Below, in pieces: positions 37,342 through 47,725 of a stretch of 64,000 nt of DNA. Source of the DNA: Litorilituus sp. (lineage in GTDB: Bacteria; Pseudomonadota; Gammaproteobacteria; Enterobacterales; Alteromonadaceae). Below the pieces are notes generated by a model. The model was not told the origin of the DNA. It ran no database searches and was given only the letters and a program-made list of their open reading frames with translations. The stretch covers positions 1 through 64,000 of the forward strand of contig JASMAS010000104.1 of NCBI GenBank assembly GCA_030754235.1, written 5' to 3'. A program made the position numbers and the translations under genes. Positions within the stretch are counted from its first letter, which is position 1. Every line of letters starts with the position of its first letter.

Positions 37342-39096
37342 ATGAATAATCTCGCTTTCTCTATTGCTAAAACCATCATCAATGGTTTTGATCGCCATAT
37401 CCATCTTTTTATCGAAATAACCAAATCAGCCCAACAACGATTTCAACTATGCCAATGGGCTGAAACCCAAAAAGCAGCTAAAGCAAGAACGACCTTTTAC
37501 GAGCAAAGGGTGAGAGAAACATTCGATACCATTAAAGAAGATTTTTTCATAGACTCATTAGATGACCGCTTATGGCAACAAATAAAACGTGAATACATCG
37601 AGTTATTAGCTGAGCACAATCAACCTGAACTAGCTGAAACATTCTATAACTCAGTCTTTTGCCGTTTATTTGAACGTAAGTACTACCATAACGATTATAT
37701 TTTTGTCGAAAGTACTGCACAACGCCTTGATGATAGACCAACCCCAGGCATTTACACTAGTTTTACGCCTGCCGAAAAAGGCTTAAAGCAAACTATTTGT
37801 GATATAATGAATGCGCACAAAAGTACAGTGCCTTTTGTTGACTTAGAAGGCGATGTTGACGTGCTTATTAGTGCTTTTCGACGAAAAGCCCACAAAACTC
37901 GTTATAAATTAGAAGACTTACAATTTGATATTTTAAATTTTACCTTTTACCGTAATAAAGGTGCTTACCTCATTGGTAGAGTGATTTCTCCTGGTGGCGA
38001 AACCCCTTTTATCGTTTCAGTATTAAACAATGAACAGGGCAAGTTATACATAGATGCCTTATTAACTGATAGTGAAGATATGGCGGTAGTTTTTGGTTTT
38101 GCTCGTGCTTATTTCTTTGTTGATTGTCAGCACCCATACGCACTCGTTAACTTCTTACAAAGTCTAATGCCGCATAAAACAAAAGCAGATTTGTATTCCG
38201 CCATTGGTTTTCATAAACAAGGAAAAACCCAATTTTACCGTGATTTTTTAAATCACCTTGACAACAGTGATGATAAATTAGAATTAGCAGCGGGTATTAA
38301 AGGCATGGTGATGTCGGTCTTTACACTCCCCTCTTACCCTTATGTTTTTAAAATCATCAAAGACAAGTTTTCACCGAGCAAAAATGTTACAAAAAAAGAT
38401 GTTAAAGAAAAATATAGATTAGTGAAGTTACACGACAGAGTTGGCCGTATGGCTGATACCATGGAATACTCTGAGGTCGCCTTTCCCAAGGACAGGTTTG
38501 GCACAGAGCTATTAGAGGAACTAAATAAGGTTGCCCCGTCAATTATTCGTTATGAAGAAGATCTTATTATTATTAAGCATATGTATATCGAACGTAAAAT
38601 GGTGCCGTTAAATTTATACTTAGCAAAAGCGAGTGACGAGCAAATAGAGAATGCTCTTTATGGTTACGGGAAAGCCATTAAACAGCTTATTTCAGCTGAT
38701 ATATTCCCAGGAGACATGCTACTTAAAAATTTTGGTGTTACCCGTCATGGTCGCGTTATTTTCTATGATTATGATGAAATTACTTATATGGATGAAGTAA
38801 ACTTCAGAGTAAAGCCTATTCCAAAAACTGAAGAGCAAATTTACGCTGCTGAGCCTTGGTACTCAGTTGCTCCAGGGGATGTATTTCCTGAGGAACTCGC
38901 TACATTTGCGCTAGCAAACCCTAAATATTTAAAAGCGTTTAAAAAACACCATGAAGACCTCTTAACTGCTGAGTATTGGCAACAGTGTCAGAAAAATGTT
39001 GCCCGTGGTGTTTATGAAGATGTCTATCCTTATCCTGATAAATTTAGGTTTTGCCACTTGAAAAAGAAAAGTGAAAAGGAACTGTTTGTCAAATAA
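37342..39096 (+). CDS. aceK: Isocitrate dehydrogenase kinase/phosphatase
   Basis: A 584-residue bifunctional enzyme that phosphorylates (inactivates) and dephosphorylates isocitrate dehydrogenase, directing isocitrate to the glyoxylate shunt. The ATP-binding segment (YPYVFKIIKDKFSPSKN), the catalytic region with DMLLKNFGVTRHGRVIFYDYDEI and the N-terminal regulatory domain are recognisable. Length fits E. coli AceK (578). Unlike E. coli it is not next to aceBA here but stands alone upstream of tRNA-Trp. Confidence 0.96.
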   Translation: MNNLAFSIAKTIINGFDRHIHLFIEITKSAQQRFQLCQWAETQKAAKARTTFYEQRVRETFDTIKEDFFIDSLDDRLWQQIKREYIELLAEHNQPELAETFYNSVFCRLFERKYYHNDYIFVESTAQRLDDRPTPGIYTSFTPAEKGLKQTICDIMNAHKSTVPFVDLEGDVDVLISAFRRKAHKTRYKLEDLQFDILNFTFYRNKGAYLIGRVISPGGETPFIVSVLNNEQGKLYIDALLTDSEDMAVVFGFARAYFFVDCQHPYALVNFLQSLMPHKTKADLYSAIGFHKQGKTQFYRDFLNHLDNSDDKLELAAGIKGMVMSVFTLPSYPYVFKIIKDKFSPSKNVTKKDVKEKYRLVKLHDRVGRMADTMEYSEVAFPKDRFGTELLEELNKVAPSIIRYEEDLIIIKHMYIERKMVPLNLYLAKASDEQIENALYGYGKAIKQLISADIFPGDMLLKNFGVTRHGRVIFYDYDEITYMDEVNFRVKPIPKTEEQIYAAEPWYSVAPGDVFPEELATFALANPKYLKAFKKHHEDLLTAEYWQQCQKNVARGVYEDVYPYPDKFRFCHLKKKSEKELFVK

Positions 39097-39159
39097 GAGC
39101 CTATTTGATTGTTTTACAAACAAACAGCCAAACAATTAAGGTTTTTTAACAAATTACTC

Positions 39160-39187
39160 TTTACCTTTTGCTGAGCATCAGTATAAT
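39160..39187 (+). promoter_or_regulatory. Promoter of tRNA-Trp
   Basis: TATAAT at 39182-39187 with TTTACC at 39160-39165 (16-base spacer), ending 13 bases before the tRNA. The -10 is consensus and the -35 moderate. Confidence 0.65.
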
Positions 39188-39200
39188 TCGAATCCGTTGC

Positions 39201-39277
39201 AGGGGTGTAGTTCCAATTGGTAGAACAGCGGTCTCCAAAACCGATGGTTGGGAGTTCGAGTCTCTCCACCCCTGCCA
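39201..39277 (+). tRNA. tRNA-Trp (anticodon CCA)
   Basis: The acceptor arms AGGGGTG and CACCCCT pair over 7 bases and are followed by G and an encoded CCA. The anticodon loop CTCCAAA lies between the arms GCGGT and ACCGA-like stem and holds CCA; the T arm GGGAG-TTCGAGT-CTCTCC is standard. A cloverleaf is therefore supported by all arms. It is a lone tRNA between aceK and holD. Confidence 0.96.
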
Positions 39278-39396
39278 TTTCCCCCTCTTAATTTAGGAAT
39301 TATTCATTCCACTATTAAACTGATATCGTCTTTGTTATCATCGTTAAATCTTTCATTATATATGCGTCATTAACTTTCTATTATTAACTTCAGCTT

Positions 39397-39801
39397 ATGA
39401 GTATAACTTCAAGACAATTCGATAAACTTTGTGAAATGGGCATTAGCCTTTGGCAAAAACGTAGCCTTGATAGTCAAGATAAAACAGCGAGTAATCAGTA
39501 TTTACATCAAACCCAACAAAGCCTAACCGAAATAGCTCAGTACACGCTTTTTAATGATGTCTTACTCAGCCTGGATTTAACTCTTGGTGAAGTGAGTTCA
39601 CAAAGTAACCACCTCAATATCGGCATGTTCAATTGGTACTTTATTAATGAAGATGATGATAAAAAAGGCACAGACAATATACAACAAACAGTGTCCTATA
39701 CCGATAATAAGCTCATCACCCCAAGCATAGAAACCATTGCCCAATCAACTATGCTAAAAAAGCAGCTTTGGCACACCATTACTACAAACCTTTTGTCATG
39801 A
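39397..39801 (+). CDS. holD: DNA polymerase III psi subunit (HolD-like)
   Basis: A 134-residue protein placed directly upstream of rimI, as holD is in E. coli. Similarity to HolD is weak but consistent: N-terminus SRQFDKLCEMGISLWQ, the central LLSLDLTLGEV and GMFNWYF segments, and a C-terminal LKKQLWHTI helix resembling the AALWQQI of HolD. Psi links the clamp loader to SSB through chi. Low conservation is normal for this family. Its stop overlaps the rimI start as ATGA, so the two are translationally coupled. Confidence 0.8.
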   Translation: MSITSRQFDKLCEMGISLWQKRSLDSQDKTASNQYLHQTQQSLTEIAQYTLFNDVLLSLDLTLGEVSSQSNHLNIGMFNWYFINEDDDKKGTDNIQQTVSYTDNKLITPSIETIAQSTMLKKQLWHTITTNLLS

Positions 39802-40265
39802 CAGATAAACAATTATTTTCAACCATTCGTTTAAATGACACAGCTTCACTTATGGCAATCGAGAATGCCTGCCACTCTCACCCTTGGAGTGAAAAAACCT
39901 TAATTAGCTGTATTGGCAACCGATATTTTGGTGAAAAACTTAGTCACCCAAGCAAAAAAGATCTTCAAGTGATAGGATTCTACATTGGTGAATTGATCAT
40001 TGATGAAGCAACTTTAATGGATATTTGTGTTCACCCAAACATGCAAGGTATAGGCTTAGGTAAAATATTATTAAACCAATTCATTGCCCAAGCAAAAGTA
40101 AAAGGCGCAGTTAAAATATGGCTGGAGGTTAGAGCAAAAAACATTAGCGCACAAATACTCTATATGAATGCTGGTTTTTTAGAAACAGGACGTCGTACTG
40201 GCTATTACCCTAGTGCCTCAGGTTTTGGCTATGAAGATGCTATCATTATGTGTTTATCACTATAA
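39798..40265 (+). CDS. rimI: Ribosomal-protein-alanine N-acetyltransferase
   Basis: A 155-residue GNAT enzyme that acetylates the N-terminal alanine of ribosomal protein S18. The acetyl-CoA loop DICVHPNMQGIGLGKILLNQ and the RAKNISAQILYMNAGF segment are typical. I start at the ATG at 39798, which overlaps the holD stop (ATGA) and gives MTDKQLF; the longer frame would begin inside holD. Confidence 0.95.
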   Translation: MTDKQLFSTIRLNDTASLMAIENACHSHPWSEKTLISCIGNRYFGEKLSHPSKKDLQVIGFYIGELIIDEATLMDICVHPNMQGIGLGKILLNQFIAQAKVKGAVKIWLEVRAKNISAQILYMNAGFLETGRRTGYYPSASGFGYEDAIIMCLSL

Positions 40266-40502
40266 GTGTCCATTTCCTTAAAAATATCCCTCATGGCTAT
40301 ACACTTAAACAGTTGTTGTTCTATAACAAATACAGGTATGAACCACAAAGCCTAAACTCAAGATAGTTGGTATAATACGCTAAAAATTAGATTAATTTTT
40401 TAAAATTAATTATATATACTGTGTAATGTAAAACGTCTCGCACATAGGAAAGGAAGCAGGTAATACAAACATTATTCAATTAATGAAAAGTAAGGATTAA
40501 AT

Positions 40503-41240
40503 TTGCGTAGCACCTTCAAAAAATTATCAAAGTTCATGTTAGCCAGTATCAGGGATTTAGCACCGATTATTGCGGTAATATTATTTTTCCAACTGGTCAT
40601 TATTCAGCAACCTCTCCCTAACGTAGGGCAACTCTTTGTTGGCGTTATTTTCGTCTTACTTGGTTTAACATTTTTTATTCATGGTTTAGAGCAAGGGCTT
40701 TTTCCTATTGGTGAAAGTATGGCGCATGCATTTGCCAAAAAAGGTAGTGCTTTTTGGTTACTTACCTTCGCATTTTGCTTAGGGTTTGGCACTACTATTG
40801 CTGAGCCTGCTTTAATTGCTGTAGCCGGCGAAGCCGCTAAAGTAGCAGCGAGTGATGGCATGATTGCCGCAACAAAGCAAGCAATGGCAGAATATGCAAC
40901 GGGCCTTAGGTTTACCGTTGCCTTTTCTGTTGGCCTGGCCATTGTATTGGGTGTTTTGAGAATTTTAAAAGGTTGGCCAATTCAATACCTAATCATTGGT
41001 GGATATATATTGGTTGTGATAATGACAATATTTGCACCCGTTGAAATTATCGGTATTGCCTATGATTCTGGAGGGGTGACCACATCAACTATCACAGTGC
41101 CTTTGGTCACCGCTTTAGGCATTGGTTTAGCTTCATCAATTAAAGGAAGAAATCCCATGATAGATGGGTTTGGTTTAATTGCACTCGCATCGCTAACCCC
41201 TATAATCTTTGTTATGGCCTACGGTATGGTGATGCTGTGA
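40503..41240 (+). CDS. DUF1538 membrane protein, first of a pair (UmpAB-like)
   Basis: A 245-residue membrane protein of about seven hydrophobic segments, of the DUF1538 family. The repeated patterns [33 protein letters not shown] and [16 protein letters not shown] recur in the next gene, so the two are homologous. A pair of DUF1538 proteins (UmpA/UmpB) has been reported as a two-component Na+(K+)/H+ antiporter in a Halomonas; this role is transferred by family only. TTG start with AAGGA 6 bases upstream. It overlaps the next gene at GTGA. First of a coupled four-gene operon. Confidence 0.85.
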   Translation: MRSTFKKLSKFMLASIRDLAPIIAVILFFQLVIIQQPLPNVGQLFVGVIFVLLGLTFFIHGLEQGLFPIGESMAHAFAKKGSAFWLLTFAFCLGFGTTIAEPALIAVAGEAAKVAASDGMIAATKQAMAEYATGLRFTVAFSVGLAIVLGVLRILKGWPIQYLIIGGYILVVIMTIFAPVEIIGIAYDSGGVTTSTITVPLVTALGIGLASSIKGRNPMIDGFGLIALASLTPIIFVMAYGMVML

Positions 41241-42070
41241 TCGAAGTGCTTTCTCAACTACTCTACACTCTTATCACCACCATTGCTGATGTGGCACCTA
41301 TAGCGATCATCATTTTTGGCTTTCAGTTTGCGATAATACGCAAACCAATTCCCCACCTGGGTAAAGTTATCGTCGGCTTTGCTTGGGTATTAATTGGCTT
41401 ATCTTTTTTCTTAATAGGTCTTGAGTGGGCACTATTTCCTTTAGGTAAAATAATGGCTGCTCAGTTAACCGAACCAGCCTTTATTGCCAGTATGAATGAT
41501 AATATCGATGTGGCCACACAAGTGGCAAAAGATGTTATTGTCTTATCATGGCAAGATTATCGTTGGGTTTATATTTTTGCCTTTTTAATTGGTCTAAGCA
41601 CAACGATTGCTGAACCTTCACTGATTGCCGTTGCCATTAAAGCGCATGAAGTTTCCGGTGGCGCCATTGGTGTTTGGGGTTTACGTATTTCCGTAGCATT
41701 AGGGGTTGCGGTAGGTATTGCTTTAGGATGTTATCGAATCGTTGTTGGTGATCCTATCCATTACTATATTATTGCCGGCTATCTAGTTGTAGTGGTTCAA
41801 ACCATCTTTGCCCCTAAATTAATTATCCCGCTTGCCTATGATTCTGGCGGTGTAACAACATCAACAGTAACAGTCCCTCTTGTTGCTGCACTCGGGCTTG
41901 GTTTGGCTGAAACTGTGCCGGGAAGAAGTCCATTAATCGATGGTTTTGGCTTAATAGCGTTTGCTAGTTTATTCCCTATTATGTCAGTTATGGCTTACGC
42001 TCAACTTTCTGAGTGGCAAGTAAAAAAACAAATGAAAAAAGTGGAGAAACCTAAATGCACTTTAAAATGA
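41237..42070 (+). CDS. DUF1538 membrane protein, second of a pair (UmpAB-like)
   Basis: A 277-residue homologue of the preceding protein with the same motifs ([46 protein letters not shown]) and a longer N-terminus and loop. Both likely form one inner-membrane complex, perhaps an ion/proton antiporter. GTG start overlapping the previous stop (GTGA). Its 3' end overlaps the PII-like gene by 16 bases. The C-terminus is Lys-rich and cytoplasmic by charge. Confidence 0.85.
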   Translation: MIEVLSQLLYTLITTIADVAPIAIIIFGFQFAIIRKPIPHLGKVIVGFAWVLIGLSFFLIGLEWALFPLGKIMAAQLTEPAFIASMNDNIDVATQVAKDVIVLSWQDYRWVYIFAFLIGLSTTIAEPSLIAVAIKAHEVSGGAIGVWGLRISVALGVAVGIALGCYRIVVGDPIHYYIIAGYLVVVVQTIFAPKLIIPLAYDSGGVTTSTVTVPLVAALGLGLAETVPGRSPLIDGFGLIAFASLFPIMSVMAYAQLSEWQVKKQMKKVEKPKCTLK

Positions 42071-42405
42071 TCACCGTCTTTATTGAAGACAAGTATACTG
42101 ATGCGGTAATGGATGCCGCTAGAGAAGCAGGGGCTACTGGTGCAACTGTTATTAACAATGCGCGGGGTGAAGGGCTTCAAAAATCAAAAACTTTTTTCGG
42201 CCTTAATCTTGAAAGCCAGCGAGATGTTCTCATTTTTTTAGTGGAAGAACATATGAGTCGCCAAATTCTTGAAGTGATTGCTAAAGAAGGTAAGTTTGAA
42301 GAGAAACCAGGTACAGGAATCGCCTTTCAAGTCGATGTAGAAGATGCGGTTGGTGTTAACCACCAAATAAGTCAATTAACCTCAAGTGTGGAGAACGAAC
42401 TGTGA
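42055..42405 (+). CDS. PII-like nitrogen-regulator-fold protein
   Basis: A 116-residue protein with the ferredoxin-like PII core ([36 protein letters not shown]) and a strand-helix end (LIFLVEEHMSRQILEVIAKEG). It lacks the uridylylated Tyr-containing T-loop of GlnB/GlnK, so it is a PII-like sensor rather than a nitrogen PII. Homologues sit beside DUF1538 genes, suggesting it gates the transporter after sensing a nucleotide. It overlaps the genes on both sides, consistent with translational coupling. Confidence 0.85.
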   Translation: MHFKMITVFIEDKYTDAVMDAAREAGATGATVINNARGEGLQKSKTFFGLNLESQRDVLIFLVEEHMSRQILEVIAKEGKFEEKPGTGIAFQVDVEDAVGVNHQISQLTSSVENEL

Positions 42406-42806
42406 CGGTACACAATAAAGTTCAGGCAAAAGAAGTGATGAATCAAGGTTTCATACAACTAGAAGGTATGCAAACAGTGCGTGATGCCCTCGAAGCAATG
42501 AAAGCGATTAACGCTGAAGTGGTCATCGTTAACAAGCGTGATCAACATGATACTTACGGTATTTTAACACTTGCTGATATTGCTAAACAGGTACTGGCAA
42601 AAGATCGCTCGTTAGACAGAGTGAATATTTACGAAGTCATGACCAAGCCTGTTATTTCTGTACCACCAGAATTAGATGTTCGATATTGTGCCCGACTATT
42701 TGATAAATTCGGTTTATCTTGTGCTCCCGTCATTGAAGCACAAGAAGTCCTTGGTATCGTGGGTTATAAAGAGCTGCTATTTAGAGCATTTTCGGATCTG
42801 GATTAG
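42402..42806 (+). CDS. CBS-domain protein
   Basis: A 134-residue protein built of two CBS motifs (residues about 8-65 and 75-130; DVMN-like KEVMNQGFIQLEG and YEVMTKPVISVPPEL). CBS pairs bind adenine nucleotides such as ATP, AMP or c-di-AMP. It is coupled to the PII-like gene by a GTGA overlap, so the operon carries two nucleotide-sensing subunits beside a membrane pair. No other domain is fused. Confidence 0.88.
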   Translation: MTVHNKVQAKEVMNQGFIQLEGMQTVRDALEAMKAINAEVVIVNKRDQHDTYGILTLADIAKQVLAKDRSLDRVNIYEVMTKPVISVPPELDVRYCARLFDKFGLSCAPVIEAQEVLGIVGYKELLFRAFSDLD

Positions 42807-43377
42807 AGTTCACTAAACTTAACTGCTTTTTTTTATTAGTTTAGTAACCATTATACAAGACGGAGTTTATGTTTAGAATTTTCTCTAAGCTAATAAACCT
42901 GAGCTTGGCTTAATAAATAAGCAGTTAACTTATCGATTACATTTCAGGTGATTAACTTATCTCTTAAACCGAGTTGTTAATAAGCAACAATTCAGTAGAA
43001 ATGACTACCCCCTTGTTCTTAATATTTGGTTAAATGCTTGTGGCGAGGAATTTTCATGACATGGCTATGTTTAAGTCATATATGTATTCCTAGCTCGCAA
43101 ATATAACGCTAGGCTGACTAATTAATGAAATGGGTATTAATTTGCACAAAGTGTAAAGATAAAATATCAACAAAATCTAATGAAAAAACACTTTAATAAG
43201 GTGCTGTTAACGGTGCAAATTAAGGTAAAAAATACCTAACTAATTAAAGTCGCTTGATGCGGCTTTTTTTATTTATGGTACAATGCGCAAAATATTGAAT
43301 GATGCAGAAATGACCAGAAAGGTTAAGAAAAGCATTTTATGTACACCAGTATGTACACCAAAGAGGCAAATTAAAAA
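42807..43377 (+). other. Intergenic gap between the DUF1538 operon and prfC
   Basis: About 571 bases. Contents: an 8-bp dyad (ACTAAACT/AGTTTAGT with an 18-base loop) just after the CBS gene; a single arm of the dispersed repeat at 43122-43140 (TTAATGAAATGGGTATTAA); and a terminator at 43247-43270. No convincing gene; a 16-codon ATG frame at 43056 preceded by GAGGA was noted but not claimed. Confidence 0.5.
43247..43270 (+). terminator. Intrinsic terminator upstream of prfC
   Basis: AAGTCGC (43247-43253) pairs with GCGGCTT (43259-43265, one G-T pair), loop of 5, followed by a T run. It lies 440 bases past the CBS gene, far for a simple terminator of that operon, so a small RNA or untranslated leader may end here. 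Confidence 0.75.
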
Positions 43378-44961
43378 ATGAGTATCGCACAAGCCGCAGC
43401 AGTCAACCTTCGCAGGACTTTTGCCATCATTTCTCACCCCGATGCGGGTAAAACCACCATCACTGAAAAGGTATTATTGTTCGGTCAAGCCTTACAAAAA
43501 GCCGGTACAGTAAAGGGTAAAAAGTCAGGGCAACATGCCAAATCTGACTGGATGGAAATGGAGAAGGATCGTGGTATATCCATTACAACCTCAGTCATGC
43601 AGTTTCCTTACAATCAGTGCCTAGTTAACCTACTCGATACTCCTGGCCACGAAGACTTCTCAGAAGATACTTATCGAACTTTAACCGCAGTAGATTCATG
43701 CTTAATGGTGATTGATGTTGCCAAAGGTGTAGAAGCACGAACCATTAAATTAATGGAAGTCACCCGTTTGCGCGACACGCCAATTATTACTTTTATGAAC
43801 AAAATGGATCGTGATGTACGTGACCCTATGGAAGTCATGGATGAAGTAGAAGACGTACTCAATATTAAATGTGCACCAATTACTTGGCCAATAGGCATGG
43901 GTAAAGAGTTTAAAGGTATTTACAATATTCTTGATGATGAAACTATTTTATATCAATCAGGTCAAGGACATACTATACAAGAAAAACGTGTTATTAAAGG
44001 TCTTGATAACCCCGAGCTTGATCAAGCCATTGGTAACTATGCTGAAGATTTACGTGATGAACTCGAGCTAGTGATTGGTGCTTCCCATGAGTTTGATCTA
44101 GATGAGTTTCTTAAAGGTGAATTAACACCAGTATTTTTTGGTACCGCTTTAGGCAACTTTGGTGTTGATCATATGCTTGATGGTCTTACAAAATGGGCAC
44201 CTAAACCTTTACCACGCTTAACCGATACCCGTGAAGTTAAGGCCAACGAAGAAAAATTCTCTGGTTTTGTTTTTAAGATTCAAGCCAATATGGACCCTAA
44301 GCATCGTGATAGAATTGCTTTTATGCGTATTTGTTCAGGTAAATATGAAAAAGGCATGAAAATGAAACAAGTGCGCCTTGGTAAAGATGTTAAAATTGCT
44401 GATGCGGTCACCTTTATGGCCGGAGATAGAGCTAATGTTGAAGAAGCTTATGCTGGCGATATTATTGGTTTACACAATCATGGAAGCATTCAAATAGGCG
44501 ATACCTTTACCAGTGGCGAAATGATGAAATTTAGCGGCATACCCAATTTTGCTCCTGAAATGTTCCGCCGCATTCGCTTAAAAGATCCACTTAAAGCCAA
44601 GCAATTACAAAAAGGCTTGATCCAACTTTCAGAAGAAGGTGCTGTGCAAGTATTTAGACCATTTATTAACAACGATATGATTGTTGGTGCGGTTGGTGTA
44701 CTCCAGTTTGAAGTTGTAGTTCAACGCTTAAAAACTGAATATAAAGTTGACGCTATATATGAGCCCATTAGCGTTGCAACAGCTCGATGGTGTACATGTG
44801 AAGATGAGCGAACTTTAGAGCAATTTCAGAAAAAAGCGGGCGATAATTTGGCGCTTGATGGTGGGAATAACTTAACTTATATCGCACCGACTATGGTTAA
44901 CTTATCATTAGCACAAGAACGGCATCCGGATATACTATTCCGCGCTACCCGAGAGCACTAA
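43378..44961 (+). CDS. prfC: Peptide chain release factor 3
   Basis: A 527-residue translational GTPase that recycles RF1/RF2 after termination. G-domain motifs: [30 protein letters not shown]. Length matches E. coli RF3 (529). It lies in a neighbourhood resembling the E. coli holD-rimI-yjjG-prfC region, with the DUF1538 operon in place of yjjG. Confidence 0.97.
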   Translation: MSIAQAAAVNLRRTFAIISHPDAGKTTITEKVLLFGQALQKAGTVKGKKSGQHAKSDWMEMEKDRGISITTSVMQFPYNQCLVNLLDTPGHEDFSEDTYRTLTAVDSCLMVIDVAKGVEARTIKLMEVTRLRDTPIITFMNKMDRDVRDPMEVMDEVEDVLNIKCAPITWPIGMGKEFKGIYNILDDETILYQSGQGHTIQEKRVIKGLDNPELDQAIGNYAEDLRDELELVIGASHEFDLDEFLKGELTPVFFGTALGNFGVDHMLDGLTKWAPKPLPRLTDTREVKANEEKFSGFVFKIQANMDPKHRDRIAFMRICSGKYEKGMKMKQVRLGKDVKIADAVTFMAGDRANVEEAYAGDIIGLHNHGSIQIGDTFTSGEMMKFSGIPNFAPEMFRRIRLKDPLKAKQLQKGLIQLSEEGAVQVFRPFINNDMIVGAVGVLQFEVVVQRLKTEYKVDAIYEPISVATARWCTCEDERTLEQFQKKAGDNLALDGGNNLTYIAPTMVNLSLAQERHPDILFRATREH

Positions 44962-45081
44962 TTTTGCTTCGTATATAAATTTTTGCGGCATTGTCTGCGC
45001 TTTGATAAAAACCAATCTAGTTTGCATAAAAGGTAAACTACGAGTTGGTCAACAAACAAGTAAAAGAAAAGATCAAACATT

Positions 45082-46815
45082 ATGAATATTAAACAAATCT
45101 TATCAGAAAAAGTTAGTGCGGCCATGATGGCGGCAGGTTTACCCGCAGAGACAAATCCAGCGCTTAGTTTATCTAACCGTCCTCAATTTGGCGATTACCA
45201 AGCCAATGGTGTAATGGGAGCGGCCAAAAAATTAAAAACAAACCCGCGCGAGTTAGCGACTAGCGTAATTGAGAAGTTAGATCTTGAAGGTATTGCTGAC
45301 AAAGTAGAACTGGCAGGCCCAGGTTTTATTAATATTCATTTAAGCCAAGCTTGGCTAGCCGAGCAACTTAACACTATTGCGGCTGATGATTGTATGGGCG
45401 TTACACAAAGAGCTGAGCCACAAACGGTTGTGGTTGATTACAGTGCCCCTAACCTTGCTAAAGAAATGCACGTAGGTCATTTACGTTCAACCATTATTGG
45501 TGATGCGGTTGTACGTGCTTTAGAATTTCGTGGTGATAAAGTAATTCGTCAAAATCACATGGGTGATTGGGGTACACAATTTGGTATGTTAATCGCTCAT
45601 TTAAGCGATAAACTTGCGGGCAATGAGGTAGCTGAAACTGCCCTTGCCGATTTAGAGAACTTTTATCGTGAAGCCAAAGTTCGCTTTGATGAGGAGGAAG
45701 GTTTTGCTGATAGAGCTCGTGCTGATGTCGTTAAACTGCAAAGTGGCGATGAACAATGTGCTAAGTTATGGCAGCAATTTATTGATATCTCTATTTCTCA
45801 TTCAGAAGAAATATACGACAAATTAAATGTTTCACTCAAGCGCAGTGACATTATGGGTGAAAGTGCCTATAACGATGATTTATCAACTGTTATCGATGAA
45901 TTAATGGCAAAGAAAATTGCAGTTAAAGATCAAGGTGCCAAGGTAGTTTTCATTGATGAAATGGCCAATAAAGACGGTGAGCCTTCTGTCTTTATTGTAC
46001 AAAAATCAGGTGGTGGTTATTTATATGCCACTACCGATTTATCAGCCTGTCGCTACCGTAGTGGTAAATTAGCAGCTGATCGTATTATTATTTTCACTGA
46101 TGCACGCCAAGCACTACATTTTAAACAAGTTGAGATTGTTGCCCGTAAAGCAGGTTTTTTACCTGAACATGTCGGTTATGATCATTGCCCATTTGGCATG
46201 ATGATGGGCGATGATGGCAAACCATTCAAAACTCGTACAGGTGGTACAATTAAATTAGCAGAATTATTAGATGAAGCAGTTACACGCGCTAGTGAGTTAA
46301 TTAAAGAAAAAAGTCCTGACATTCAAGTTGATGACCTAGCCATCATTGCGAAAAAAGTGGGTATTGGTGCGGTTAAGTTTGCCGATTTATCAAAGAATCG
46401 TACCAGTGATTATATTTTCAACTGGAAAACTATGCTCAGCTTTGAAGGCGCAACAGCTCCTTACTTACAATATGCTTATTCTCGTATCCAAAGTATTTTC
46501 AGAAAAGCAAACACGGCACAAGCACAAAATAGCATCGCGATTATTGAACCACAAGAAAAAGCCCTCGCCTTGAAATTATTACAACTTGAAGATGTTATTG
46601 ATGCGGTGAACAGCGAATGTACTCCTAATTTATTGTGTAATTATTTATACGAATTAGCCAGTCTTTACATGAGTTTCTACGAAGCTTGCCCTATTCTAAA
46701 AGAAGGCATTAGTGACGAAATAAAAGCATCTCGATTAGCATTATGCAGCTTAATTGGTAAAACATTGAAGCAAGGCTTAGATATTCTAGGCATTGACGTA
46801 ATGGATAGGATGTAA
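45082..46815 (+). CDS. argS: Arginyl-tRNA synthetase
   Basis: Charges tRNA-Arg with arginine. Class I signature HVGHLRS (HIGH-like) is in [25 protein letters not shown]; the KMSK position is replaced by [10 protein letters not shown], as in many ArgRS. Residues 1-80 form the N-terminal Add1 tRNA-binding domain and the C-terminus is the DALR anticodon-binding domain ([11 protein letters not shown] ... [18 protein letters not shown]). 577 residues as in E. coli. Confidence 0.97.
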   Translation: MNIKQILSEKVSAAMMAAGLPAETNPALSLSNRPQFGDYQANGVMGAAKKLKTNPRELATSVIEKLDLEGIADKVELAGPGFINIHLSQAWLAEQLNTIAADDCMGVTQRAEPQTVVVDYSAPNLAKEMHVGHLRSTIIGDAVVRALEFRGDKVIRQNHMGDWGTQFGMLIAHLSDKLAGNEVAETALADLENFYREAKVRFDEEEGFADRARADVVKLQSGDEQCAKLWQQFIDISISHSEEIYDKLNVSLKRSDIMGESAYNDDLSTVIDELMAKKIAVKDQGAKVVFIDEMANKDGEPSVFIVQKSGGGYLYATTDLSACRYRSGKLAADRIIIFTDARQALHFKQVEIVARKAGFLPEHVGYDHCPFGMMMGDDGKPFKTRTGGTIKLAELLDEAVTRASELIKEKSPDIQVDDLAIIAKKVGIGAVKFADLSKNRTSDYIFNWKTMLSFEGATAPYLQYAYSRIQSIFRKANTAQAQNSIAIIEPQEKALALKLLQLEDVIDAVNSECTPNLLCNYLYELASLYMSFYEACPILKEGISDEIKASRLALCSLIGKTLKQGLDILGIDVMDRM

Positions 46816-46858
46816 AACTAAGTCGCTTTTAAGACGAACAAAAAAACAAGGAGGCAAT

Positions 46859-47725
46859 ATGCAATTTACCGATAGCCATTGCCACCTTGATTTTCCTGAA
46901 CTAAGCAAAAATCTTCCTCAGCTTCTTCAGCAATGCGCTAACAATAATATTAAGCGCATTATTGTGCCCGCTGTTTACCCTGAACATTGGCAAAGAGTAA
47001 TAAGCTTACATAATATAAAAAATCATAGCGACATTGAAATAGCTTGCGCTTTAGGTATTCACCCTTGGTTTTTAATTAATCACCCGAGCACTAAACAAAC
47101 GAACAAACAGTTAGAGCTATACCACAAATTATTGGCTCAAACCGTTAACGAGCAAAGAAAAAATTTAATTGCCATTGGCGAGTGTGGCATTGATGTATTT
47201 AAGGCCAAAAAGAATACTGACTCAGAACAAACTTTCCAAGATAACCTAAAATTACAGCAAGATTTTTTTGAAATGCAACTCTCCATTGCCAAAGAAAAGC
47301 ACTTGCCAGTTATTGTGCACCACTGTCAGTCGCACCACTACATATTGCCGATACTAAAGCAGTACCGCCTAGCAAAAGCAGGGGTTATTCACGCTTTTTC
47401 AGGAAGCTATCAGCAAGCTAAAAGCTATATCGATCTTGGTTTTAAATTAGGTATTGGTGGTACTATTACCTACTCTAGAGCTAAAAAAACAATAAATGCC
47501 ATCAAAAGACTCCCTATAGAGAGCTTACTACTTGAAACCGATGCCCCTGCTATGCCGCCTTCGGGTAAACAAGGTGAAATAAATACCCCGTTAAGTATTA
47601 TCAACATATTTCAAGCAATAACCTCAATACGTACTGAATCAGCACTTACACTTTCTGTGCAACTTGAAGACAATAGCAATCAACTATTTTTTAGTGATAT
47701 AAACTCCAGCGCTAACCAAAACTAG
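46859..47725 (+). CDS. TatD-family metal-dependent hydrolase (YjjV-like)
   Basis: A 288-residue TIM-barrel metallohydrolase. Metal and catalytic motifs are visible: TDSHCHLDFPEL, AIGECGID, PVIVHHCQSH, VIHAFSGS and LLLETDAPAMPP. TatD enzymes act as DNases or D-aminoacyl-tRNA-like deacylases; the exact role of this paralogue is not known. In E. coli the comparable yjjV lies near prfC and smp-serB, which suggests orthology. It overlaps the convergent YtjB/Smp gene by 4 bases at the end. Confidence 0.9.
   Translation: MQFTDSHCHLDFPELSKNLPQLLQQCANNNIKRIIVPAVYPEHWQRVISLHNIKNHSDIEIACALGIHPWFLINHPSTKQTNKQLELYHKLLAQTVNEQRKNLIAIGECGIDVFKAKKNTDSEQTFQDNLKLQQDFFEMQLSIAKEKHLPVIVHHCQSHHYILPILKQYRLAKAGVIHAFSGSYQQAKSYIDLGFKLGIGGTITYSRAKKTINAIKRLPIESLLLETDAPAMPPSGKQGEINTPLSIINIFQAITSIRTESALTLSVQLEDNSNQLFFSDINSSANQN

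Noticed and set aside
39201-39277. tRNA-Trp as an integration site for a mobile island
   Set aside because: No integrase and no repeat of the tRNA 3' end was found in the flanks; aceK and holD are ordinary neighbours.
42055-42405. Calling this a GlnB/GlnK nitrogen PII
   Set aside because: The T-loop with the uridylylated Tyr is missing and the neighbours are transporter-like, not amtB or glnA.
43056-43106. 16-codon ATG frame with GAGGA upstream
   Set aside because: Too short, no downstream gene to regulate within reach and no conservation known.
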